A DNA stretch of 5,362 nucleotides from Nitrospirota bacterium (GTDB lineage Bacteria > Nitrospirota > Thermodesulfovibrionia > UBA6902 > BMS3Bbin08). The notes under the pieces are model-generated. The model searched no databases and was not told the origin of the DNA. It saw only the letters and a list, made by a program, of their open reading frames with translations. Shown here piece by piece: positions 1 to 5,330 of the stretch; position 1 is the first letter of the stretch; each line of letters starts with the position of its first letter. Position numbers and translations under genes: made by a program. The stretch spans positions 1-5,362 of the forward strand of contig JACQXH010000102.1 of NCBI GenBank assembly GCA_016208845.1. Direction: 5' to 3'.

Positions 1-13
1 CTAATCCCCGACT

Positions 14-19
14 GAAAGG
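14..19 (+). promoter_or_regulatory. Possible ribosome binding site of the DHS-like gene
   Basis: GAAAGG lies about 12 bases before the GTG at 32. The spacing is rather long, but no better purine-rich site is present in the 31 bases available, and it fits the GTG start better than any downstream ATG (the next in-frame one is at 119). Confidence 0.35.
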
Positions 20-31
20 TATATTTTCAAT

Positions 32-1015
32 GTGCCCAAAAAATACTCTCCCATATCCCTTGATAAGATAAAGACCTGCAGCCTCAGGCGCAGGAAAAGC
101 AAGGTCAGGCTTGACAGCATGGGAGCTTCTTTTAGCAGAGGAAGTTTTAACGAGTTCCTCGCCAGCCTCCCGGATGTGCTTGCGGCAAAGAATTTCAGGC
201 AGATTGCTGATTCAATCATAAAGGCCCGGAGAAGAGGCAGACCTGTAATACTTGCGATGGGCGCACATCCCATCAAGGTCGGGCTTTCACCGATAATAAT
301 CAATCTTATGGAACATGGCGTCATAACCGCTGTTGCAATGAACGGCGCTTGCATTGTGCATGACTTTGAACTGAGCCTCATAGGGCACACGTCTGAAGAT
401 GTCGATACTGAATTGTGCAAAGGGTCTTTCGGAATGGCAGAAGAAACAGGCAGAGGGATTAACGAAGCCATCAATAAGGGCGTTTCACAAGGCAATGGAA
501 TAGGCAAGGCTGTAGGCGACTGTATATTGAATGGCAAATTCCCATACAAAAAAATGAGCATCCTGGCCCATGCCTCGCGTCTCGATGTTCCCGCAACCGT
601 CCATGTGGCCCTGGGCACAGACATTATTCACATGCATCCTCAGGCAAATGGCGCATCCATAGGCGAAGGGAGCATGAGGGACTTCAGATTATTTACTTCT
701 GTGATAGCAGACCTGAAAGGCGGCGTATATATTAATCTGGGCTCTGCCGTGATGATGCCTGAGGTTTTTTTAAAGGCCCTGACAGTGGCAAGGAATCTCG
801 GACATAGTGCTAAGGATTTTACGACTGTTAATATGGATTTTATCCAGCATTACAGGGGACGCGAAAATGTACTGAGGAGGCCGGTCCTTTCAGGCGGGAG
901 CTCTTATGCCCTGACCGGGCATCATGAGATAATGTTTCCGCTTTTGGCTGCGGCTGTAATGGAGAAGATAGGCACAAAGGCACAGAGGCACAAAGGCACA
1001 AAGAAAAATTCTTAA
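32..1015 (+). CDS. Deoxyhypusine synthase-like protein of unknown function
   Basis: A 327-residue protein whose layout resembles the deoxyhypusine synthase (DHS) family, which is NAD-dependent and transfers an aminobutyl group from spermidine in eukaryotes and archaea. Visible landmarks are a GAHPIKVGLSP segment (77-87), NGACIVHDFE (104-113), a G-T-D-I-I-H-M-H-P stretch (195-203), and NLGSAVMMPE (235-244), which sits where DHS has its LGGG-V-P-K region. The catalytic DHS lysine appears to be absent there (methionines 241-242), and bacteria have no eIF5A substrate, so true hypusine formation is unlikely. The GTG start is chosen because an in-frame TAA lies at 2-4 and no other start codon occurs before it. 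An out-of-frame ATG at 30 opens only a very short frame. The last dozen residues are encoded by a tandem-repeat element and are probably not part of the conserved fold. The protein looks cytoplasmic, with no signal peptide. The family call is by remembered similarity and the function is unknown. Confidence 0.7.
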   Translation: MPKKYSPISLDKIKTCSLRRRKSKVRLDSMGASFSRGSFNEFLASLPDVLAAKNFRQIADSIIKARRRGRPVILAMGAHPIKVGLSPIIINLMEHGVITAVAMNGACIVHDFELSLIGHTSEDVDTELCKGSFGMAEETGRGINEAINKGVSQGNGIGKAVGDCILNGKFPYKKMSILAHASRLDVPATVHVALGTDIIHMHPQANGASIGEGSMRDFRLFTSVIADLKGGVYINLGSAVMMPEVFLKALTVARNLGHSAKDFTTVNMDFIQHYRGRENVLRRPVLSGGSSYALTGHHEIMFPLLAAAVMEKIGTKAQRHKGTKKNS

Positions 1016-1033
1016 CTCAGTGCCTCTGTGCCT
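971..1033. repeat. Foldback element with 8-base units (GGCACARA)
   Basis: Four exact-length tandem octamers, GGCACAAA, GGCACAGA, GGCACAAA and GGCACAAA, occupy 971-1002. After the stop codon of the first gene, the inverted word appears at 1020-1033. The 14-base arms 978-991 and 1020-1033 are perfectly complementary around a 28-base loop. The left arm is inside the coding region of the DHS-like gene. The right arm ends 15 bases before the likely ferredoxin ATG and contains the alternative GTG at 1028. No T-run follows, so it does not look like a classical intrinsic terminator. Confidence 0.9.
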
Positions 1034-1048
1034 GTTTACTTTATAACT

Positions 1049-1237
1049 ATGACACCTGTTGTTGACGAAGATAAATGTATCGGCTGCGGCAATTGCGCTG
1101 AGATATGCCCGGCAGTTTTCCAGCTCATTGATGAAAAATCCAAAGTCGTGGACCCCGAGGGCTGCGAGTTCGCAGACTGCTGTGAGGCGGCTGAGGAGAA
1201 CTGCCCGGTTGAGGCGATAACACTGGAAGAGACATAG
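1049..1237 (+). CDS. Single-cluster [4Fe-4S] ferredoxin
   Basis: A 62-residue cytoplasmic electron carrier. Cys10, Cys13 and Cys16 (CIGCGNC) and Cys52 (in NCPVEAI) form the ligand set of a one-cluster 4Fe-4S ferredoxin. Cys20 (ICP) is followed by AVFQL rather than belonging to a second CxxCxxC motif, so only one cluster is expected. In Thermotoga-type ferredoxins of this architecture the equivalent of Cys20 forms a disulfide with a cysteine in the second half; here Cys44 or Cys45 could be the partner, and Cys39 is also present. The protein is strongly acidic, as usual for the family. The ATG at 1049 is chosen because it gives the normal N-terminus just before the first cluster motif. An in-frame GTG at 1028 would add seven residues but lies inside a repeat arm. 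Neither start has a clear Shine-Dalgarno sequence. The gene sits 33 bases after the DHS-like gene and may be cotranscribed. The redox partner is unknown. Confidence 0.92.
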   Translation: MTPVVDEDKCIGCGNCAEICPAVFQLIDEKSKVVDPEGCEFADCCEAAEENCPVEAITLEET

Positions 1238-1249
1238 AGACTAAATAAC

Positions 1250-1339
1250 AAACTCAAAGCTCAAAACTTAAAGTTCAAAACTATTGAATGTAACATATTT
1301 AATTTAAAAAAAAATTCCACAGTTTTGAGTTTTGAGTTT
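1250..1339. repeat. Foldback element with 7-base units (CTCAAAA)
   Basis: From 1253 the sequence runs in heptamers: CTCAAAG, CTCAAAA, CTTAAAG, TTCAAAA. The inverted arm at 1321-1339 is made of the same unit in reverse (GTTTTGA). Arms 1250-1268 and 1321-1339 pair over 19 positions with a single G-T wobble (1259 with 1330), enclosing an A/T-rich loop of 52 bases. The element fills most of the 108-base gap between the ferredoxin and radC genes, and its right arm ends seven bases before the radC ATG. Confidence 0.88.
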
Positions 1340-1345
1340 AAATCG

Positions 1346-2038
1346 ATGGAATACAAAAGCATCAAAAACTGGCCTGAAGACGAAAGGCCGAGGGAGAGGC
1401 TTCTCCGCTTTGGCGCTGATGAACTGAGCACAGCCCAGCTTATCGCTATCATTCTAAGGACAGGCGGAAAAAATAAGAGCGCGCTGGGTCTGGCACGTGA
1501 ATTATTACTGAAATTCGATTCCCTGAAAGATATAGAAGATGCCTCACTCTCTGAATTTTCAGGGATAAAGGGCATAGGCAGCGCAAAAATGGCCCAGATT
1601 AAAGCTGCCCTGGAGCTTGGCCGACGGCTCCTTGCAAGCGACCGGAAGGGTACCTCTGAAAGGCCGTGTTTTAAGAACAGCAAAGAGGTTTATGATTATT
1701 TTATGCCTAAATTCTATGGACTCAAAAAGGAAAAATTTATTTGCACACTTCTTGATACTAAAAACAGGGTCTTTAAAGAAACCGTTGTCTCGGAGGGGAC
1801 CCTTACATTTTCCCCCGTGCATCCGCGCGAGGTGTTTCGATACGCGATTAAAGAGGCTGCCGCCTCTGTGCTGTTTGTTCATAACCATCCGAGCGGCGAC
1901 CCTGCTCCAAGCAGAGACGACATTGAGATAACAAAAAGGCTTGTTGAAACAGGTAAAATAATCGGGATCAATGTTATGGACCATATAATTATCGGGGATA
2001 ACAGGTATTCAAGTATGATGGAGAAGGGATATTTTTAG
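1346..2038 (+). CDS. radC: RadC family JAMM/MPN-domain protein
   Basis: A 230-residue protein of the RadC (UPF0758) family, full length for the family. The N-terminus has the typical IKNWPEDERPRERLL start (6-20), followed by a helix-hairpin-helix-like segment around FSGIKGIGSAK (61-71). The C-terminal half is a JAMM/MPN metal-binding domain: His169, His171, Ser179 and Asp182 in HNHPSGDPAPSRDD fit the H-x-H-x7-S-x2-D signature, and Glu140 in SEGTL is the probable upstream acidic residue. JAMM domains are often zinc hydrolases, but the activity of RadC proteins is unsettled; the original link to DNA repair in E. coli was later traced to a recG allele. The ATG at 1346 matches the family N-terminus. 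An in-frame TTG at 1325 lies within a repeat arm and is less likely. No strong Shine-Dalgarno is seen. It follows the ferredoxin gene by 108 bases on the same strand. Confidence 0.95.
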   Translation: MEYKSIKNWPEDERPRERLLRFGADELSTAQLIAIILRTGGKNKSALGLARELLLKFDSLKDIEDASLSEFSGIKGIGSAKMAQIKAALELGRRLLASDRKGTSERPCFKNSKEVYDYFMPKFYGLKKEKFICTLLDTKNRVFKETVVSEGTLTFSPVHPREVFRYAIKEAAASVLFVHNHPSGDPAPSRDDIEITKRLVETGKIIGINVMDHIIIGDNRYSSMMEKGYF

Positions 2039-2117
2039 TGATAGAATTCAATATTAGCCACGGATGAACACGGATTGACACAGATAAAGATAAATTAATA
2101 CAAATACAAAAAAATTT

Positions 2118-2207
2118 GTTACACTTTCAAAAAATCTCCCCTAACCCCTCTCGGAAACGAGTCGTATCGACTTTGTCAAAAAGGGGGATGGAGGAGGATT
2201 TTGTAAC
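2118..2207. repeat. Imperfect inverted repeat of C-rich/G-rich arms
   Basis: GTTAC at 2118 pairs with GTAAC at 2203-2207, AAAATC at 2131-2136 pairs with GATTTT at 2197-2202, and the C-rich stretch CTCCCCTAACCCCTC faces the G-rich stretch GGGGGATGGAGGAGG. The centre is a small perfect hairpin, AGTCG-TAT-CGACT (2160-2172). Pairing between the long arms is imperfect, so this is a degenerate foldback nested inside the outer repeat. It encodes nothing recognisable. Confidence 0.65.
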
Positions 2208-2228
2208 TTTATTTATTACGTTTATATT
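2201..2228 (+). promoter_or_regulatory. Candidate sigma-70-type promoter for the aldolase gene
   Basis: TTGTAA at 2201-2206 (four of six matches to TTGACA) and TATATT at 2223-2228 (five of six matches to TATAAT) are separated by 16 bases. Transcription would begin near 2235, giving a leader of about 160 bases that contains the decamer foldback and the right arm of the outer repeat. The gap is A/T-rich, so a chance match is quite possible. Confidence 0.3.
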
Positions 2229-2229
2229 G

Positions 2230-2307
2230 GTTCAGGGTTGTTCAATATGGTTTTAAATGGTTCATATTTAAACTGCCTAAAACAATTCTTGAACTATATT
2301 GAATTTG
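2230..2307. repeat. Foldback element with 10-base units (GTTCA-type)
   Basis: Units beginning GTTCA or GTTTT start at 2230, 2240, 2250 and 2260, exactly 10 bases apart. On the complementary strand of 2270-2307 similar units (ATTCAATATA, GTTCAAGAAT, TGTTTTAGGC) follow each other with the same period. TTCAATAT (2241-2248) pairs exactly with ATATTGAA (2296-2303). The element lies just downstream of the candidate promoter, so it would be in the aldolase leader if that promoter is used. Confidence 0.7.
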
Positions 2308-2382
2308 CCTTTTTTAGGAATCCGTGTCAATCTGTGCAGATCCGTGGCTAAATTTAGATTCTTTGCGAATAAGTAAAAAAAC

Positions 2383-2391
2383 AGGAGGAGG
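2383..2391 (+). promoter_or_regulatory. Strong ribosome binding site of the aldolase gene
   Basis: AGGAGGAGG ends six bases before the ATG at 2398. It is by far the strongest Shine-Dalgarno sequence in the window and fixes the start of the aldolase-like gene. Confidence 0.9.
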
Positions 2392-2397
2392 ATCATC

Positions 2398-3759
2398 ATG
2401 GCAGAAGTACTATCAAAACTAAAGGGCTGTATCACGATCACAGACGGCAAAGTTCAAGTCAAAGACGCCCCTGCAGTAAGAGATCTGATGGACGACCTCA
2501 TTTATGAGGCTGTTTTCAATCCGGACGAAGAAAAAAAGAAATCTCTTCTACGGCTGGTCATAGAAATAGCAAAGCAGATGGGGGCGGTGCCTTCTTCCAT
2601 TCAGTCCCTTTATGAAGAGATGGGGAGAAATTATCCCGGTTTTACTGTGCCTGCAATGAACATCAGGGGATTAACCTATGACACATCGCGGGTGATATTC
2701 AAAAAAGCCATAGAGAAAAACATAGGCGCATTTATTTTTGAGATAGCCCGATCTGAGATAGGCTATACAAAGCAGAAACCTCTCGAATATACCGCGGTCG
2801 TGCTTGCGGCTGCGGCGAGGGAAGGTTATGCCGGACCTGTCTTCATTCAGGGCGATCACTTCCAGCTTATAAGGAAGAACTATCTGTCCGGCCCTGATCT
2901 CGAAAAGAACTACATCAAGGGGCTCATTCAGGAGGCTATTGACGCCGAGTTTTACAATATTGATATAGATTCCTCAACCCTTGTGGACCTTGAAAAGCCG
3001 ACCTTAAAGGAACAGCAAAGACCTAATTTTGAAATAGCGGCTGAGCTTACCGCGCATATAAGAGGCCTGGAGCCCAAAGGCGTCACCGTATCAGTAGGCG
3101 GAGAGATCGGGGAGATTGGCGGCAAAAACAGCACGCCTGAAGAATTGCGTGCCTATCTTGACGGGTTCAGAGAATCACTGAAAAGCGGCAAAGGGATCAG
3201 TAAATTAAGCGTTCAGACAGGCACTGCGCATGGCGGGGTCGTTCTTCCGGACGGCACACTTGCAAAAGTGAAGATCGACTTTGACACTCTCAGGCAAATG
3301 TCAGATGCCGCGAGAAAGGAATACGGGCTGTCAGGCGCAGTCCAGCACGGCGCATCAACATTGCCTGATGAGGCCTTCCATACATTCCCTGAAACAGGGA
3401 CGTCAGAAGTACATCTTGCAACAGGCTTTCAGAACATCATGTATGACAGCCCGGCGCTGCCTGCATCATTCAGAGAAGAGGTCTACGCTTATTTAAAACA
3501 GGAGTGCGCAAAGGAGAGGAAAGAGGGCCAGACAGAGGAGCAGTTCTTCTACAGCACGCGCAAAAAAGGCTTTGGCACCCTGAAGAAAAAATGGTGGGAC
3601 CTTCCTGCAAATGTCAAAGCCCCCATAATGAAGGAGCTTGAAGACAAGTTTGATCTTCTATTCAGGGAACTCAGGGTTGCTGGTTCAAAGGATATCGTCA
3701 ATAAAACAGTAAAGCCCGTGATCGTTGAGAAGAAGGTATCTGACTCTGTGCTGAACTGA
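2398..3759 (+). CDS. Class II fructose-bisphosphate aldolase-like protein, long form
   Basis: A 453-residue cytoplasmic enzyme of the zinc-dependent class II aldolase family, which cleaves fructose 1,6-bisphosphate to dihydroxyacetone phosphate and glyceraldehyde 3-phosphate, or the reverse. The core starts at VPAMNIRG (84-91). Asp153 and His154 (GDHFQ), Glu236 (GGEIGEIGG), His278 (GTAHGG) and His317 (QHGAST) line up with the catalytic aspartate and the zinc ligands of E. coli FbaA. It is about 95 residues longer than that enzyme. Roughly 60 of these are an N-terminal helical-looking extension, and a charged C-terminal tail follows the barrel. Near 335-350 the usual N-x-D-T motif is replaced (SEVHLATGFQN), and the GGS loop reads GAS, so the substrate could be another ketose bisphosphate. 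The start is fixed by the AGGAGGAGG site. The convergent neighbour is phosphofructokinase, which supports a glycolytic role. No symbol is given because it is not a typical fbaA. Confidence 0.85.
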   Translation: MAEVLSKLKGCITITDGKVQVKDAPAVRDLMDDLIYEAVFNPDEEKKKSLLRLVIEIAKQMGAVPSSIQSLYEEMGRNYPGFTVPAMNIRGLTYDTSRVIFKKAIEKNIGAFIFEIARSEIGYTKQKPLEYTAVVLAAAAREGYAGPVFIQGDHFQLIRKNYLSGPDLEKNYIKGLIQEAIDAEFYNIDIDSSTLVDLEKPTLKEQQRPNFEIAAELTAHIRGLEPKGVTVSVGGEIGEIGGKNSTPEELRAYLDGFRESLKSGKGISKLSVQTGTAHGGVVLPDGTLAKVKIDFDTLRQMSDAARKEYGLSGAVQHGASTLPDEAFHTFPETGTSEVHLATGFQNIMYDSPALPASFREEVYAYLKQECAKERKEGQTEEQFFYSTRKKGFGTLKKKWWDLPANVKAPIMKELEDKFDLLFRELRVAGSKDIVNKTVKPVIVEKKVSDSVLN

Positions 3760-3818
3760 GAACAGCAGTTAGCCACGGATTTGCGCAGATTAACACGGAT
3801 TAATAAATGAGATAATCA

Positions 3819-3909
3819 GAACACAGAGCCTGCCTACCGACAGGCAGGCACAGATTTCAGACAAAGATGAGTCCTTAAGTCATTGGTCTGAGTTCTGTGT
3901 TCCGGGTTC
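3819..3909. repeat. Nested inverted repeat with 7-base units (GAACACA)
   Basis: GAACACAGA at 3819-3827 is the exact reverse complement of TCTGTGTTC at 3894-3902. Read on the minus strand, 3909 down to 3889 is three consecutive heptamers: GAACCCG, GAACACA and GAACTCA. A further inner pair, TCAGAC (3857-3862) and GTCTGA (3886-3891), continues the stem inward. The unit lies wholly inside the outer TAGCCACGGAT pair. Confidence 0.75.
3828..3849. repeat. Perfect 8-base-stem hairpin GCCTGCCT/AGGCAGGC
   Basis: GCCTGCCT (3828-3835) and AGGCAGGC (3842-3849) form a perfect stem with the six-base loop ACCGAC. It directly adjoins the GAACACAGA arm. It is stable enough to form in RNA, but no T-run follows, so it is not a standard intrinsic terminator. 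Confidence 0.85.
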
Positions 3910-3987
3910 TTTAAGTCTTTCTTCTTATCGGTGTTAATCCGCGAAGATCCGTGGCTATATAAATTTTGTTTTTCTTTCTGTGATTAA

Positions 3988-4001
3988 TTGCCGGCCGGCA
4001 A
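3988..4001. repeat. Perfect 14-base palindrome TTGCCGGCCGGCAA
   Basis: A G/C-rich perfect palindrome lies 28 bases beyond the stop codon of the minus-strand phosphofructokinase gene. As RNA it gives a five-base stem with a GGCC loop. It could form part of a 3' end structure for that gene, but no T-run follows on the minus strand. Confidence 0.75.
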
Positions 4002-4029
4002 GTCTATGGCTAAATGTTTTTTATAGAAT

Positions 4030-5274
4030 TCAAACAAGATACCCGAATCTTTTTATGAATTCCCCTGGCGTCATGTTTGCCGTCTTTGCGAGGCGTGCGA
4101 GTTTTTCTCCAGCGAAGTCTTCTTTCTCAAGCCTGATCATATATTCCCTTCCTACCTTGTAAGTTTCCGAGGTCAGGTCAACAGGTCTCATTTTCACTTT
4201 GCCGGTATTGTAATCCATCAGCTCGACAAACGGGATCGGCCTTAGCCGTCCCTCATCGAATATTATCATCGCGCCGGTCCCGCCTTTGAGCAGGTAACGG
4301 ACCACGCCGTAACCAAGGTCTCTTGTGTATTCAATATCAAACGGTATCGGGGCAGAGGCCCTTAGCTCGTATCCCACAGTCTTGTCTACGATGGTCAGAT
4401 TTATCCCCATTGATTCAAGGGTCTTTTTGACATAATTTTTCAGGATCCTCCCCAGTTGGATCTCGGACAATCTCACCCTGCCGGTCTCGTCTTTTTCCAG
4501 GGGCTCATGTTTCTCAAGCTCATCATGGTCGAATCTGTCGGCAATGCCTTCAGCGAGCACTGCAACGCCGTAGTCCCTGTCCATGGAGAGCCTTTTTATA
4601 ATAGAGCCGGTGAGCACGTCCGCGACCTTTCTGAAGGAGACCTTGTTTTCAAATTCCTCGGAGATGAGTGTGACCGTTGCTCCGGCAGCCTTGCCGATCC
4701 CAAGCGCAAGATGCCCTGCATATCTCCCCATAGTGGTTATGAAATACCACCTGCCTGTGGTCTTCGCATCCTGTATTAAATTGTCAACGATGTTCACTCC
4801 GCGGTGACGGGCGGTCTGGTATCCGAATGTACAGGCGCCGCCCGGCAAAGGGATATCGTTGTCAATGGTCTTTGGGACATGAGCAACACTGAGCGAGCCT
4901 CTTGCCTCTCTTTCAATCCAGTTTGCCATGAAAAGCGTGCCTTCACCGCCGATGGTTATAAGATAATTGATGCCGAGTTTTTTGAGGGTAGACATCAGGA
5001 CCTTGAACTTCTCTTTGACCTTGTCAGGATATTCACGGGACGTCCTTAAGATAGAGCCTCCCTGTGAGTGTATCATTGAGACATCACTTATGGTAAGGGG
5101 TATTGTGCAATTCAGGTCTCCGGCAAAAAGGGACTTGAACCCGCCCACTATGCCTATTACCTGTTTGCCTTCGTTAATGGCCTCTATAGTTGCGGAGCTG
5201 ATGACGCCGTTGATCCCCGGCGCGGGTCCGCCGCCGACAATTATGCCTACTATGTCGTTATTTTTTTTTGGCAT
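4030..5274 (-). CDS. 6-phosphofructokinase, PPi- or ATP-dependent (PfkA family)
   Basis: A 414-residue cytoplasmic enzyme that phosphorylates fructose 6-phosphate to fructose 1,6-bisphosphate. The N-terminal nucleotide/PPi-binding motif is GGGPAPGIN (14-22), followed by GGSILRTSR (72-80), GGEGT (109-113), PKTIDND (134-140, with the catalytic aspartates 138 and 140), MGRYAGHLAL (182-191), AEG (241-243) and the sugar-phosphate loop GYELRASAP (301-309). Length and motifs fit the branch that contains PPi-PFKs and the plant and trypanosome ATP-PFKs. The donor is ambiguous: Lys135 is typical of PPi enzymes, whereas the glycine after Glu111 is typical of ATP enzymes. Glu111 replaces the usual aspartate of GGD. 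The start ATG at 5274 gives the normal N-terminus. Possible Shine-Dalgarno sites are AAGGGA (5291-5286, 11 bases away) or a closer AGGGG. Codons 2-5 contain a run of nine A. The gene converges on the aldolase-like gene, and no convincing promoter is seen in 5275-5362. Confidence 0.93.
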   Translation of the reverse strand: MPKKNNDIVGIIVGGGPAPGINGVISSATIEAINEGKQVIGIVGGFKSLFAGDLNCTIPLTISDVSMIHSQGGSILRTSREYPDKVKEKFKVLMSTLKKLGINYLITIGGEGTLFMANWIEREARGSLSVAHVPKTIDNDIPLPGGACTFGYQTARHRGVNIVDNLIQDAKTTGRWYFITTMGRYAGHLALGIGKAAGATVTLISEEFENKVSFRKVADVLTGSIIKRLSMDRDYGVAVLAEGIADRFDHDELEKHEPLEKDETGRVRLSEIQLGRILKNYVKKTLESMGINLTIVDKTVGYELRASAPIPFDIEYTRDLGYGVVRYLLKGGTGAMIIFDEGRLRPIPFVELMDYNTGKVKMRPVDLTSETYKVGREYMIRLEKEDFAGEKLARLAKTANMTPGEFIKRFGYLV

Positions 5275-5330
5275 GCCCCTGTAAATCCCTTCTCGGCATA
5301 TTCAGATAAAATCTTTAAAAAATACACTTA

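Larger units (their letters stand above)
2054..2351. repeat. Outer inverted repeat, TAGCCACGGAT family, spanning the radC-aldolase gap
   Basis: The arm at 2054-2084 reads TTAGCCACGGAT followed by CACGGATT and CACAGAT units starting every 10 bases (2059, 2069, 2079). Its inverted partner at 2321-2351 matches 26 of 31 positions; three of the five differences form one internal bulge and one is a G-T wobble. The two arms enclose about 236 bases that themselves hold two further inverted elements. The same word family recurs at 3770-3796, 3931-3957 and 5331-5351. Confidence 0.9.
3770..3957. repeat. Outer inverted repeat, TAGCCACGGAT family, between convergent genes
   Basis: The arm at 3770-3796 pairs with 3931-3957 at 24 of 27 positions, and one difference is a G-T wobble. 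The left arm again carries CACGGAT-like units every 10 bases (3774, 3784, 3794). The arms enclose 134 bases with further nested hairpins. The right arm is followed by a T-rich stretch (3960-3979). The whole block could therefore help end aldolase transcription, although the loop is far larger than in a normal intrinsic terminator. The gap 3760-4029 holds no gene. Confidence 0.9.

Noticed and set aside
1..624. Long minus-strand open frame opposite the DHS-like gene
   Set aside because: It is antisense to a gene with clear conserved motifs, has no recognisable domain, and is best explained as a shadow frame.
978..1040. Octamer foldback as an intrinsic terminator
   Set aside because: The stem is perfect, but the sequence after it is not a T-run and the next gene starts only 15 bases later on the same strand.
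1028..1048. GTG 1028 as the true ferredoxin start
   Set aside because: It falls in a repeat arm, adds seven non-conserved residues and has no ribosome binding site. ATG 1049 gives the usual ferredoxin N-terminus.
1559..1984. Minus-strand frame inside radC
   Set aside because: It overlaps the conserved JAMM region of RadC on the opposite strand and shows no protein family features.
2039..2397. CRISPR array or small gene in the radC-aldolase gap
   Set aside because: The repeats are short, inverted and of different families, without equal spacers. No frame there has a plausible start, length and ribosome binding site.
2041..4033. Shared 11-base word ATAGAATTCAA after radC and at the phosphofructokinase end
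   Set aside because: A few 11-base matches are expected by chance in a window of this size, and the flanks do not match.
4456..5284. Several plus-strand frames across the phosphofructokinase gene
   Set aside because: They lie opposite a full-length, motif-complete enzyme and look like shadows of its coding strand.
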